Below, one piece after another: positions 1 to 11,693 of a stretch of DNA of 64,000 nt. How positions within the stretch are numbered: position 1 is the first letter of the stretch; each line of letters starts with the position of its first letter. The position numbers were made by a program, and so were the translations under genes. The notes beneath the pieces are model-generated. The model was not told where the DNA came from. It made no database searches and worked only from the letters and a program-made list of their open reading frames with translations. This DNA is from Dirofilaria immitis. Lineage: Eukaryota > Nematoda > Chromadorea > Rhabditida > Onchocercidae. The stretch spans positions 620,001-684,000 of the forward strand of contig JAKNDB010000018.1 in NCBI GenBank assembly GCA_024305405.1, in the 5' to 3' direction.

Positions 1-157
1 GCAAATGAAACTAAATAATAGAATATATTGATTATCTTTGTTTAATTTAAAATACTTTATGGGAGCAATTAGGAAAATTTATTAAAATCACAATCACTAC
101 TAGATATCCGGAAAAAATTTTTGCAAGTTATTGGTTGAATAAATTTAGCAAAGATAC

Positions 158-787
158 CGTAGTCCACAAAGTGTACTGTGAAGTTGCGGGAACACTTGGT
201 TACGGTATCTACCAGATTGTTAGGAATAACAATTAAAATTATTTTTAACGAAGAAAAATAATTCAAAATAAAAGTGAAAACAAGAAGCGGAAGAATCCTA
301 CGACCTATAAAATGTTTCCAGATCATATTTTTGAACTTATCTGCTTAAATTCAAAGATTCAAGTTTTATGAATCTTATAAATCATTGATGATATTCGGAA
401 GGCAAATGTTACATATTACTTATTTAAGTTATAACAAATCGAGAATATAAAAATAAATTCATTCATTTTTTAACAATAAATGCAATTATAATGAAACATT
501 GTATGTTCATTAGTTTGATTTTCATCAATCAATTGTATTTATATTTATGTAACCTTTAATTTGATCCCTGATATGTATTTTTTTTAAAAAAAGCAAAATG
601 CTTACTTTTCGGAAATCAACACGATGATATTTAATACAAAAATTTCCTGCTTGACAGGTTTGAATTTTGAAGGGATGAGATGAATGAAAATATTCCGTCG
701 AAACACCATGATAACAATTTAAGCCAAATATTGAATTGATGCAAATTACTGATAATACAGTGATAATCAAATACACTGCACAAATAT
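158..787 (-). CDS. Small secreted cysteine-rich protein, partial (two exons seen)
   Basis: The exon at about 606-787 reads a hydrophobic stretch (YLIITVLSVICINSIFG) followed directly by LNCYHG, then a region with spaced cysteines (QTCQAGNFCIKYH), and ends at a good donor (AAA|GTAAGC). A signal peptide followed by LNCYxG is typical of nematode secreted three-finger or ET-module-like proteins, which is why I suggest that class; the family assignment is inference. A second GC-rich island at 158-208 is bounded by TGGTAG and G|GTATCT and may be a later exon, but the phases do not join directly, so an exon is missing or misread. The exon carrying the start codon was not found. The gene runs toward the left edge of the window. 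Confidence 0.45.
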
Positions 788-3760
788 CTTCAAAACAAAA
801 AAATGGACAATCGAAATTAAAAATATGGAATTTGAATTTTATTGATCGCAATATAAGAAATAAAATTTAAATTAAATATTAAAAACTTTCAAAAATCTTA
901 AAAATTTTTGTATAAATTTTTTGCTTTTATATTTTTAAGAAGTAAATAGATATTTAGAAATAGTTATTAAAACTAGTGATAATTATTATCATTTTTATTA
1001 TTAATTTATTAAGTTTAGCTTTTGGAATCGCCGATTATGATAATAGTAATCATATAACAATAATTATTATTAATAATGATAGCAATTATTATTACTGATC
1101 TTATTAAATCTAATATTTGCGGAAATTCCAATTATAATAGTAGTGATTATGCAATAATAATTATTATTATTAAAAACGAAATCATGATAACAATCGTTAT
1201 AATAATTATTAATATTATCAACTTGAATATTTTCAGAAATTTTGACTATGATAATAATAATAATGATTATCATGCAAAGAAATCTTACTTTTCATGTACA
1301 TGCGATTTTAAACAAGAAATCAATAATTTTTAGCTGATAATCAATTTTTGCATCTGAAAATGATTGATTATTATATTCATAATTATGGATAATTTAATCA
1401 ATAAATGAATTCTACTGAAATTGTTCAATGATTTGAAATTGTCATCATTTCTGAAAATCCATTAGATCGAAATACTTAATAATTTATCATACCATAAACA
1501 TGGAATATACGTTAAATCCTTAAATGATATTAATGATAAATTTTATAAATTATCAATGATAATGCAAAAATATGTAAAGTAATTTATCTAGTATTTTTGC
1601 TGATAAAACAACTATTTAGGCGCCAAATACTAACATAAATCAACGATTGTTACGTAAATGATAACAAATTTATTAAATGTTTTTATAAATATCTTGATAA
1701 TCAATCTGTAATAAACTTGTTTTAAAATTTTATTAATAAATATGCAAAAAGTTTTCTTTACTAATGTAAAGAAAAATATTTTTATAAATATCTTGTCTGT
1801 ACTCTCGATATTGAATTTATGAAATGATAATTTGTAGATAGGTTATCATTTCATAAACTGATTATTGAGAATACAAATGATCATTTTATAAATGGCCGTT
1901 ATCAAAATTATCTTGAAAAAATCAAATAGATTTTACTCATTCCTTTTTCAAATATTTTTCTTTCTTTTTTTTTTTTACGAAAACTGAAATTTTCAAAATA
2001 TCAAAAAAACATAAATGCAAACTTAATTGATCCTCGAAGAAACGATAAAATAAATACATTAAAATAAACCAAAATGTATTAAAATACTATTTAAAATGTA
2101 TTAAAAATATGAAAATATTTAAAATTTTATAACAAATTTAAATATATGCGCTTCGAATATTCAAATTTTGAATTTTCTCGAGAATATTTATAGAAAATAA
2201 ATAAAATTGCAAAGAGCGTTTATTTCTTTGAATTAAACAAATGAAAAATTCTTTTTTTTTTAAATTTTCAATCAATCTACCTAACAGCTTTCATTCATTC
2301 CCGAAAAATGATTTCTAAAAGTAGAAGAAAATATAATTGAAAATTTGTCCTTGTCGGAAGTATGACAAATTTAATTTCGATTTTTATTTTGCTATTTAAA
2401 CAAGCAAATTTGAAGAATGTAAAATTCATTAGAATGATAGAACAGACATTCCTTTTTTTTTAAAAAAATTTAATGGCAAAGATGAAATTCTCATAAAAAT
2501 CAAAATTTTATGAGAAAAATTTCAAAAGCATAAAAAAGTAAGCATATAAATTTTACTTTTTAATCCATTCGTTCAATCATACTTTAAAATATGTAAATAT
2601 TTGAAATTTTAAAATCTGAAAAACTCATATATTTTTCCTTAAAATTATGAATTTTGTACATATTTTAAAATTTAAACTTTAAATTATTTTTTTGCAATCA
2701 TTTTTGCCATTTATGTAAATTTTTCTAACTAATTTTTTCTTAATATTTTTTTCTGATCAATAAATGAAATTAATTTAAAAAAAAAAGATTTCTGAACTTC
2801 TTATCATAAGAGTAATTTGTATGATTGAACATAGACATGAATAGCATTGTGATAATTTAATTCAAAGATTGATTATTGATTAAATAAGAAATTGATATTT
2901 TGATCAGACATTGATTATTAATTTAAACATCAAAGTGACATATTTATCTTCAAATATTATGAATTTTTACTTGTAATATCGTTAGAAGAAAAATTTTTAA
3001 ATTAAAAAAAATTTTAATGTTGTAAATTTAAAGTATATTTTAAGCTTAGATCAAATTTTAGAATTAATGAGAATAAAACTGAGAAACAAAATAGTTCAAT
3101 CTTAACAACAACAATTAGGCTACCTTAATTAATTCTTTGTTCCTGTAATTAAATTAAAAATAATTAAATAATTTAAAGATTAAAGATGAACAGTTATAAT
3201 TCTGTGATATACCATTGAAAGCAATAATCTAATGATATCATCATTTCAGAATGCCAAAAGATCAAAATAAAAGAACAGATTATTTTTAACATTTTATCAT
3301 TTGTTTTTAACGCTATCTAAATATATTATATATATATATATTTATACTACTAACTTAGTGTCATCATTTTACATTATCAAGAGGTCAAAGTAAAGGGTGA
3401 GATTAATATTTGATCTTTTATTTCTAATTCTATTTAAGTACAACGAATTAGTAATATTTAAAGTTTTCCAGCAGACTTTTATCATTGATATGAATTAATA
3501 AGTCTTAATTAGAAATAATAATAACAAATATAATACATTGAATTTATCGATATCTAAAATTTCCGATCTCTTTTTCTCTCTTATAATACTTCACTAAGCA
3601 ATCTTATCATTTATCAATGATAAAGTAATTTCGAAATTGATAAATAGCAATTTCTATTTCTCTTTACTTTGGCTGCTACTTCATTTGAAATAATAATTCA
3701 ATTATATTTATCAATGCAGATTAATTTTTCCTCGAGAAAAGTCCTTCTTTATCTTATTTT
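788..3760. other. Gene-poor A+T-rich stretch
   Basis: I see no convincing exon on either strand. About 1020-1290 is a low-complexity tract of irregular AAT/ATT-like triplets, and 3325-3345 holds a short TA run. The rest is A+T-rich sequence with frequent stops in all frames. Confidence 0.5.
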
Positions 3761-3764
3761 CCGT

Positions 3765-4025
3765 CCAAGTTTTTAGCTTGGAACTAGGCCAACCTTATCA
3801 GTAAGGATGATGATGAAATATGTAAATATAAAAAAAAATGATTATTTCTACTTTTTAAATTTATCCTATTATTTTAGAATCAGAGATTGGTGTATCTAAC
3901 ACCGTGATATATCTGATTCTTCTCTCTAGGCTAAATTAAGTAACATAATATAGTTTTGGCCATGAAAATGCAAAGCATTGTTAAAGAAAACATTCAGTAG
4001 CAAATCTTAGCCTTGTGGCTAAAGA
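3765..4025. other. Cluster of four hairpin-forming sequences
   Basis: Four inverted repeats lie close together. CCAAG and CTTGG flank a seven-base loop near 3770. CCTTA and TAAGG flank TCAG near 3795. A longer one spans about 3880-3924: nine bases, AGAATCAGA, pair with TCTGATTCT, and nested inside are GGTGT and ACACC around a short loop. TTAGCC and GGCTAA flank TTGT near 4010. No reading frame explains them. They could belong to a structured RNA or be chance palindromes in A+T-rich DNA; the nested one is the least likely to be chance. Confidence 0.35.
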
Positions 4026-4029
4026 AAAA

Positions 4030-7000
4030 AAACAAAATTAAAATTTTTTTTCTTAGATTCTTTTCTTATTTTTTATCATTTTTTGTTTCAATTAATTGCT
4101 TTGAAAAAGAAGTAGCAAAGTTGAAAAAGTAAGAATTATCAATTTTATTTAAATTTCATAAAATTTTATTTGAAAATTTCAACTTTTTATTTATAAAAAA
4201 GAAAAAAATTAAAATAAATAATTTATTTTTAAATTCTCAAATTTCATTTTTTTTTCAAATCTAAAAATTTTCAATTGATTCTTAATACGTTATTAAACGT
4301 AACGTGAACTGTTTACGTGTGTATAAGCGTATACAAATATATTTGTTTAGTTTTGTATAAAAGATGTTTATCAAAACAAATTGTACGTTGAATTCTTAAA
4401 AATTTATTCAAATAAAATTTGTCAAAATTAATATAACAGAATATTCAAGTAGATTATAATCAATAATTGGAATTGTAATCAATTGAGTAATTAATAAATC
4501 AATTCATTTAATTTCCACAAAATTACTAAATGCTTCAAGTGATCGAGGAACTTTTATTTCTATACAAAATCTGTTATCGATAAAAAATTATTACTTATTC
4601 ACTAATGTTATTAATTAAAAATCTGAAAATCGATTAATCAATTAATTTTTGGAAATTAAATGAAATTGAAATCGTTATACTTATCCTTTTCCTAAATTTT
4701 TAAGAATTTATATTAATTAAAGGGGAAGATTTATATTTAAGAAAATTTCATAATTAATAAAAAAAATAAAAAAATTAAATTTTTATAATTACATTAATAG
4801 ATCTTCAACCATGCATAATCAGTTATGATTGATTGTATCATTAAAATGGATAAGAATAAGAAATAAATCTTGATTGAATTGATTTCTTGACGAGAATAAG
4901 TTAATTAAAATAATAAAGAAATTATCAATTGAAATCAACAAAACTTCAATTGAAACTGATAAGAGACTTATTAAACGAAATTAATCGAAATTAATAATAT
5001 GATATGTGATTAATAAATTTATTGGAAATATCATTCTTCGATTAATGAAATTATTTTAGAATGAAAGGTTAAAGGTAAAATTTTTTTGTTAGAAATATCA
5101 AATTATCAGTTAAATTGGTTTCAGCATAACTCTGCAGCATATATATAATTAAATATAAAGTATGAAATTTCTAAAATTATTTTTCTATTAAATTAATATA
5201 ATCAGCATATCATTTATGAATAAAAAAAGCAAAAAATCTTTATCGAATAAAATTTATCAATCAGTTAAATAGTTTAATAAAATTATGACGAAAAACACTA
5301 TAATATCGAATAAATTTTTTCTTAACTGAAATTTATGAATTATAAATTTTATTAATTTGATGACCTGAATTGATATAAGTGATAAGAAATAACATCAATC
5401 CTACGAAAATATTAAAACAATCTTTTTAAGAATATTTGATTTTGAAATTCAAATTTTAAGAAAAAACTGATCTTAAAAATTCGTAATAATATAATTTTTT
5501 GAATTCCATTTTTCAAATTACTTTATGGATGAATTGAAATTTACAAAAAAATTTTTAAAGAATTTCAAATTACAATTTCTTTATCGATAAATTAAAACTT
5601 TTCTAATGACTTTCTAAATGCCAAAATTAATAAAAAAAAAACATTTGCCGGATTTATCAATAATTGAGTATCAAATTAATTGATAATTTTTTTTAAAAAC
5701 TAAGTCAACAGTTCTATCGTTTATTATCATAGCCGTATATAATAGTAAAAATTTGAAAAATATCTTCCATATTTAGTAATAATATTTTCTTGTTATTTTC
5801 GAATATTTATTCTCACGTGAATTTATTCCCAGGTAAATTTATTCCCACGTAAATTTATTCCCACGTGAATGTTTTTTCACACGAAAATTTTTCTCATTAT
5901 GCTGTCTTTAATAAATTGGCGCATGAATGGCGGCAGAAATCCAAAGTTTATTGAGAAAAAGTGTGAATGAAAAGTAAACAAAAGCATTCCCATATTTATG
6001 ATATGTTTAATACAGTATCCTCGCGGGAATTTCTTCAAATCCATTTATGCCTATCACGGGAATTTCATTCTTCTTATTGTAAGAATTGAAATCAATTTAC
6101 GAACTGAATTCTAATTAATAAAATATTCGATTATAATTATAAGCTTAAATGATATTATGAAATAAAATTGCTATGGATAGAATTAAAATGCAAAATAATG
6201 GAGACGATCAAAAATAATAAAAATTGGAAATGAATTTATTAGAAATAATGAAAATTCTTTTTGAGTATTAAATTATTTCGAAAATGCTAAATCAAAAATG
6301 AATTTATTAATAATATTTTAAAAGTTATTTATTTTCAACTGAACGATAGAAAATAACGAAGGGTCAAGAATGAATTTATTAAAAATGATAATCATTTTCG
6401 AGAAGTTAATATCTAGGTTTATTACCCAATAACAATTATCTAATCTTAAGATAACGTGATATGATAATATTGTTTTGAAATCAAAAATGCAAAAATAACA
6501 AAAATTAAAAATGAATTTTATTAACAATCAAATAATAATTTTTAAACATTGATGAAATAGGAAAATAAATAAAATATTTTTTGCTAATTAATTTTTCCTA
6601 AATTTCTTATAAACTTTTGCTATTATGCATAATTATAATCGTTTTATTCAGAAAAAAGTAACAAAAATTTTTGTGAAAATTTTTAAAAAAGTTCAAATTT
6701 ATAAAAAGAATGTTCGTTGAAGCATTAAATAGCCTGAAAGAATAAGGAAAAACGGCCTAGGGTCGATATTATAATATTGTTTTATATTGGCTACTTCTTG
6801 TCTTATCTAATTTTTCAAAATTTTATCAACAAAGAAACAATGGAAGCAAATCTCATAATTAACCCATGGGAAATTCCCAAACCTTTTCAATTTCCCAAAC
6901 TTTTAAGTTTCATTTCCAAATGTCAATTTGACCCGAACATATAATAAACACATGTAATATATATATAAGCAATTGGAAGTCATTCATTATTGACTTATCC

Positions 7001-7342
7001 ATCATTAGTGTTATCAGTTTTAAAAGTTATCACTAATTAGTTATTTCTATCATTTTTAAAATTGAAATTCTTCCTAAATTTGATAAGAAAGAAAATCATA
7101 TTATCCGTTTTGGAATTAAGAATTTTTTCTTTTTGTGTTTCAAAGTATTGTAAGTTTTTAATTCAAATTTCAAATTATTTTTATCTTAATTCAAACTGAA
7201 ATTTTTACAAATATTTCCACTTAAATTTCAAACTAATGCGAATTTCCTTTTATTTCAAATATGAATTTGCCTATTTGAATTTTAGATTTTGTATCTTTGA
7301 AAGTTCGCTAATTGTTCTATTCATTGAATTATTTAAAAAATT
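4030..7342. other. Gene-poor A+T-rich stretch
   Basis: No exon could be supported. Apart from the 16-bp tandem repeat at 5814-5880, the stretch holds only A+T-rich unique-looking sequence. GC content rises a little at 5905-6070 and 6840-6950, without an open frame or a splice signal I trust. The latter lies just upstream of the first coiled-coil gene and could be part of its control region. Confidence 0.4.
5814..5880. repeat. Short tandem repeat, 16-bp unit, four copies
   Basis: Four consecutive copies of a unit close to CACGTGAATTTATTCC. The copies begin CACGTG, CAGGTA, CACGTA and CACGTG, so two carry the palindrome CACGTG. The last copy decays into a T-rich run. Confidence 0.7.
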
Positions 7343-8187
7343 ATGTCATTTATTTTACGAAATTATTTTTGCAACAAAAAAGCTGAGAAGAGAGACAAGT
7401 ATATTCGAGAACGCCAAATTATTCAAGAAAGATTGCAAAAGATTTGCACTCTTGGGATACTAAGTAATACTTCATTTTAATTTTCCATTGATTTTTCTCA
7501 GAAAACTCAGTGACTAAAATAAATTTGAAATTATAAGTTAGCTAATTTGATTTAATAAGTTCAAAATTTCTATTTCAAATTTTATTCAATACTTTTTTCT
7601 GGCATTTAAAGTATTATTTTTTTGAAATATTTATTAGTAGTAGAAGATTATTTTGTACTTTGTATTTAAATTCATTTGGCTTAAATCCTAATTTAATTTC
7701 CAATTTTTAATCCCTATGAGTTTCATCGCTATTTTCCTAAAATGATCTCAAATTTAACATTTCTTAGAAATGTTAAAATTTTTTTAAATTTTATTTTTAT
7801 AAAATTTCTAAAGTTTGAAAATATGTTTTAAAAAATTGTAAAATAAAGTAATTTTTTCAGATTAAATGAAGAGCAAAAATTGATTGAATCATTAAAAAAT
7901 CATATCAGTTATATATCAGATAAGATCGAAGATGCAAAAGATGCTCTTTTAGCGAAGTTAATTATCAGTAAGTTTTTATTGATTGCAAAATTTTTACAAA
8001 ATAATTTTTATGGTTTTCATTAAATTTCAAATTTCGTTTTTATCATTGCAAATTAATTGAAATTTATTAAGTAATTTATAATTAAATATTTCGTTCAATT
8101 GTAAATTCTATTTTAGGATATCTTCAAATGAATATGAAGCAATTATTGAAATGGAAAATAAAATCAAAATTGGAAAAAGAAATGTAA
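7343..8187 (+). CDS. Small coiled-coil protein, three exons, unknown function
   Basis: Exons at 7343-7463, 7861-7967 and 8117-8187 are joined by typical nematode splice sites: donors A|GTAATA and A|GTAAGT, acceptors ATTTTTTCAG and CTATTTTAG. Exons 2 and 3 match in phase exactly and end at TAA. Exon 2 encodes the charged helical segment LNEEQKLIESLKNHISYI and exon 3 a basic tail. Exon 1 starts at the ATG after an in-frame TAA and reads a lysine- and glutamate-rich helix (KKAEKRDKYIRERQIIQERL). Its phase fits exon 2 only if the AAAA run at 7437-7440 were one base longer, after which the frame reads DLHSWDTK into exon 2. The predicted product is about 100 residues, without a signal peptide or a recognised domain. 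A coiled coil is inference from composition. Confidence 0.5.
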
Positions 8188-8464
8188 AGAACTTCGCAGA
8201 TGCATAAAAATGTAAATATTTTCAATTTTTTAAAAAAGTTTTTAGAAAAAAGTTTGAAATTTTTAAAAATTTTTTTAAATTTAAAAGAATACATTAAAGT
8301 ACTTTTTCGGTGAATGGATGATAAATCAATTGAAAGCGAGAAAAATTTATCAAAAGATTTCATTAAAATATAATTATGTTAGATGAAATTATTAAGAGAA
8401 GATTTTATATTTTCCATTAAAACATTTATAAAATTATAAATACATATATATGAAAATATGAAAA

Positions 8465-8850
8465 TGTATTTTTTATTTTGTTAAAACGAATCAATATTGC
8501 TATCTTTTAACATTACATAATTTTACTATAAACTACATAACTATATATTTAACAGATAACCTCTATGTATATGTAACTTTAATACAGCAATTGAAACTTA
8601 ACAAGATATATGCAATATTAGTGTAAAATGAGATTATTAGTAATTTACTATGAATTATATAGCTATATTTTAAATAACAAGTTATTATGCAATTTTAGTA
8701 TGAAATAGTTTTAACTCTGAAAATCTCTCATTTTTTCATTTCTTTTTTTTTTGTTAAAATCAATCAATATTGCTATCCTTTAGCATTATATAATTTATCG
8801 TAATTTTTTTATTATATTTAAACGATAAATTATGTGTAATTATAGTATAA
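8465..8850 (+). repeat. Direct repeat, about 50 bp, upstream of a small gene
   Basis: A segment beginning near 8476 (TTTTGTTAAAACGAATCAAT followed by ATTGCTATC) recurs near 8752 with few changes and similar downstream sequence, about 275 bp apart. The material between them also contains related TAC/TAT-rich text around 8640-8700. This looks like a local tandem duplication in the promoter region of the small open reading frame that follows. Confidence 0.55.
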
Positions 8851-8851
8851 A

Positions 8852-9061
8852 ATGGAGAAGGAAACAATTAGAAAGGAATTAATTGAAATGAATTTACGTA
8901 TTGAAGAAAATGACAGATATAAAAATCATTTACTTCGACGAATAGAAAAAATTAATATGATTACATGGTATTTAAGAAATCAAATAATTCAACATAAATT
9001 GAATAATAATTCATCTTTGGAACTGCATATTTTATCAAATCCGATACATGCAGTTTTATAA
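8852..9061 (+). CDS. Small helical protein, single exon, unknown function
   Basis: A 69-residue open frame from ATG to TAA. The first 45 residues are rich in Glu, Lys, Arg and Ile (for example RKELIEMNLRIEENDRYKN) and look like an amphipathic helix or coiled coil; the tail is polar. Codon use (GAA, CGA, TTA, AAA) resembles the better supported genes in the window. It lies 0.7 kb downstream of another coiled-coil gene on the same strand, and the pair may be a local duplication, although I see no clear residue-level similarity. No domain is recognised. Transcription is unproven. Confidence 0.4.
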   Translation: MEKETIRKELIEMNLRIEENDRYKNHLLRRIEKINMITWYLRNQIIQHKLNNNSSLELHILSNPIHAVL

Positions 9062-11693
9062 GTAATCAAATATTATCAGTGAAGACAGATATCATTAACA
9101 ACATTCTCTTCCAGGATTTCATTCGATTGATTACAATTTTATTCAATTGCATTCTAGAGTAATATATAGCTATTTTAATTTTATATTATTTCAAATTTTA
9201 GGTTTTACTATTTAACTATAATTTGCTATGTATTTTGATGTCCCAATTTAAGTACCATACATATATCATTATGAATATGTATATTTTAGAATTATGCTTT
9301 TTTTAATATCAACTAATTATTAATATATTTTATTGTATTCTTAAAAGTAATTAATTAAGATAATTTGTTGTAAATATTTACATAATAGTAATTAAATATT
9401 CTTATTATATATTTATATTAGATGGAATAATAATATTTTCGATTGTTTACAGATATAAATTAATTGAATTTTTAGATATTTTAATTTTGTTTTTTTATTT
9501 ATATGTTTGAATAATTAATTAGAATATTCTCACTGCGTATATTTATTTTATCATCATAGTCTAAATTGCTTGTTGATCAATTATTTATGCAAATTGTTAG
9601 TTTCATTTTAATGTTTATTCATGATTTAATTAATATAATTGCTTGGAATTTTGAATTTTTTCGATTTAGTACTTGAGTATTTACGTATTTTGCTGTTCAA
9701 ATATAATAATTAAATTTTATTATTTATCATAAAAACTATGCTTTTAAATGATATTTTTATTATTTTTATCATTCTTTAATATTATTTACAGTAATTGAAT
9801 AATAAGCGAAAGTTTATTTTAATCGTAAAACTTTGCAAAATATTAGTGAAATTTTTATTCCTAATAAATTAAACTTTTTCAAAATAATTTCTAAAATTAA
9901 TTTAGGATAAGATGGAGCCGAATATTTCTTTTCTTCTCCAATCTTTATTCATGTTTTTCCTGTATTTCCATGATATTTTTATTTTAAAATGTATCTAATT
10001 TTCTCTTATCGCAAGTTTTGAATTTCGTTTGAAGTTTTGATAAAGTTCAAACCATCTATCATCAACGGCAACTTTCACATAGCAATTTTAAACTTTTGCT
10101 AATTTTTTTAAAATTGAAATCGATCGAGATATCTATTTCGATCCTACAGTTTATCATCAGATATCATACATTAATTTATTGATTATGCAAAAGAATTCTT
10201 TGATTTGCCAAATTATTTCATTCATTTTTTTATTTTTGATTTTTGAATAATTTGAAATAATTAAGTCTTGAATGATTGACAACAAATATATATTAAATTA
10301 TAATTAAATTCAATTCAATATCTGCTATATTCTCGTTAAAATATCAAATCGAATTCGATTTTCGATATTTTTCCACAATTATTCATTTGAATTAGAATTC
10401 AAATCTAAATTGGTATTAAATTCATAGTAATAATTAAATTTTCAACTTTTTTTGGCAATGGATTATCGATTTCTTATAAAAAGTAATGAATTACAAATGT
10501 TCATGTTGGAAAGTTTGAATTAAAGTTTAATTTAAATGTAAATTGGCGATTGGAAGATGTGAGATGAGATAGTTATGTCATATTCGTTTCTTAGAAGTTA
10601 TATTGTTTAGTGAATCGAATAAAAATATAAAATTTCATCTTAGTAACTATCGTAAAAGTTTTTCAATTTCTATTATTACTTTTAAGAATAGAAATTTGAC
10701 AGAATTGAAAAGAAATTCTTATTCAAATTCTAACTATTGGGACTTAAAAAATTGAATTGGTATTTGTGCAAATTAATATTCGTATTAATCATCTCTTGAC
10801 TTTCTTGAATTGATAAAATTTTATTTCTATTAATAAATAAAAACATTTGAAAATTTTTAAAATGTCTAATTGAAAATATCACGAAACAAAAAGAAAAAAT
10901 ATATTAATCATAGATACTATAATAAATTGAATATTAATGAAATACATACAATATGATAAAATTATCAATAAAAGAATAAGGTCAAATTATTTTTGGGATA
11001 ATTTAAAAATAATATCGTAGCAATTTTAATTTATTAATTTCATTATAGTTAAGAATGTTTGACATTATATTAGAAGAACTTCGAGAAATACAACTGTGAT
11101 AGTTAAGAAATTCTATTTACTGATATTTGATTTATACAGAAAACGAGAAGATCATTATTGATAAGAATGGATGATTGCATAATATATCAAGATGTATAAG
11201 TAAACTTAAGAAAATAGGAAATACAATAATCGAAATTTTTAATCGACCCGATGCCTTTTTTATCGACAGTATCCTTTTGATTGCTTTGAATCAATTAATT
11301 CGATATTTCTTGAGATATTCCATTAATTTTGGTAGAAGCTAAAATATAAAATCAAAAAATGAAAAATGTAAAAATTTTAAGAAAACCAAGAGTATACGGT
11401 AATTGCATACAGTAAGGCAATGTCCACCATATTCATTCATTTTTAATATCAAACAAGGATACTGTTAGACAATTCGAATTATGAAATATTTGGTTTTCTT
11501 AAATTTTAAATTGAATTTAAAAAAAACCAAAAAAGTAATTTGCTAAAAAATACTTTATTAACTGAACGAATTTAAAAGACGAATATTATTTACAATAATA
11601 GATAGAAAAATATTTGATTACTAGAGTAATCGATGTAGTTTTTTCATGAAATTTTCTTTTTAAATTAAAAATTAAATTTTGACCTGTTTAAAA
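9062..11693. other. Gene-poor A+T-rich stretch
   Basis: Nothing I can support: no open frame with codon bias, no paired splice sites and no clear repeat. Confidence 0.4.

Noticed and set aside
1070..1333. Overlapping open frames on both strands rich in Ile and Asn
   Set aside because: Produced by an AAT/ATT low-complexity tract; no codon bias or splice sites.
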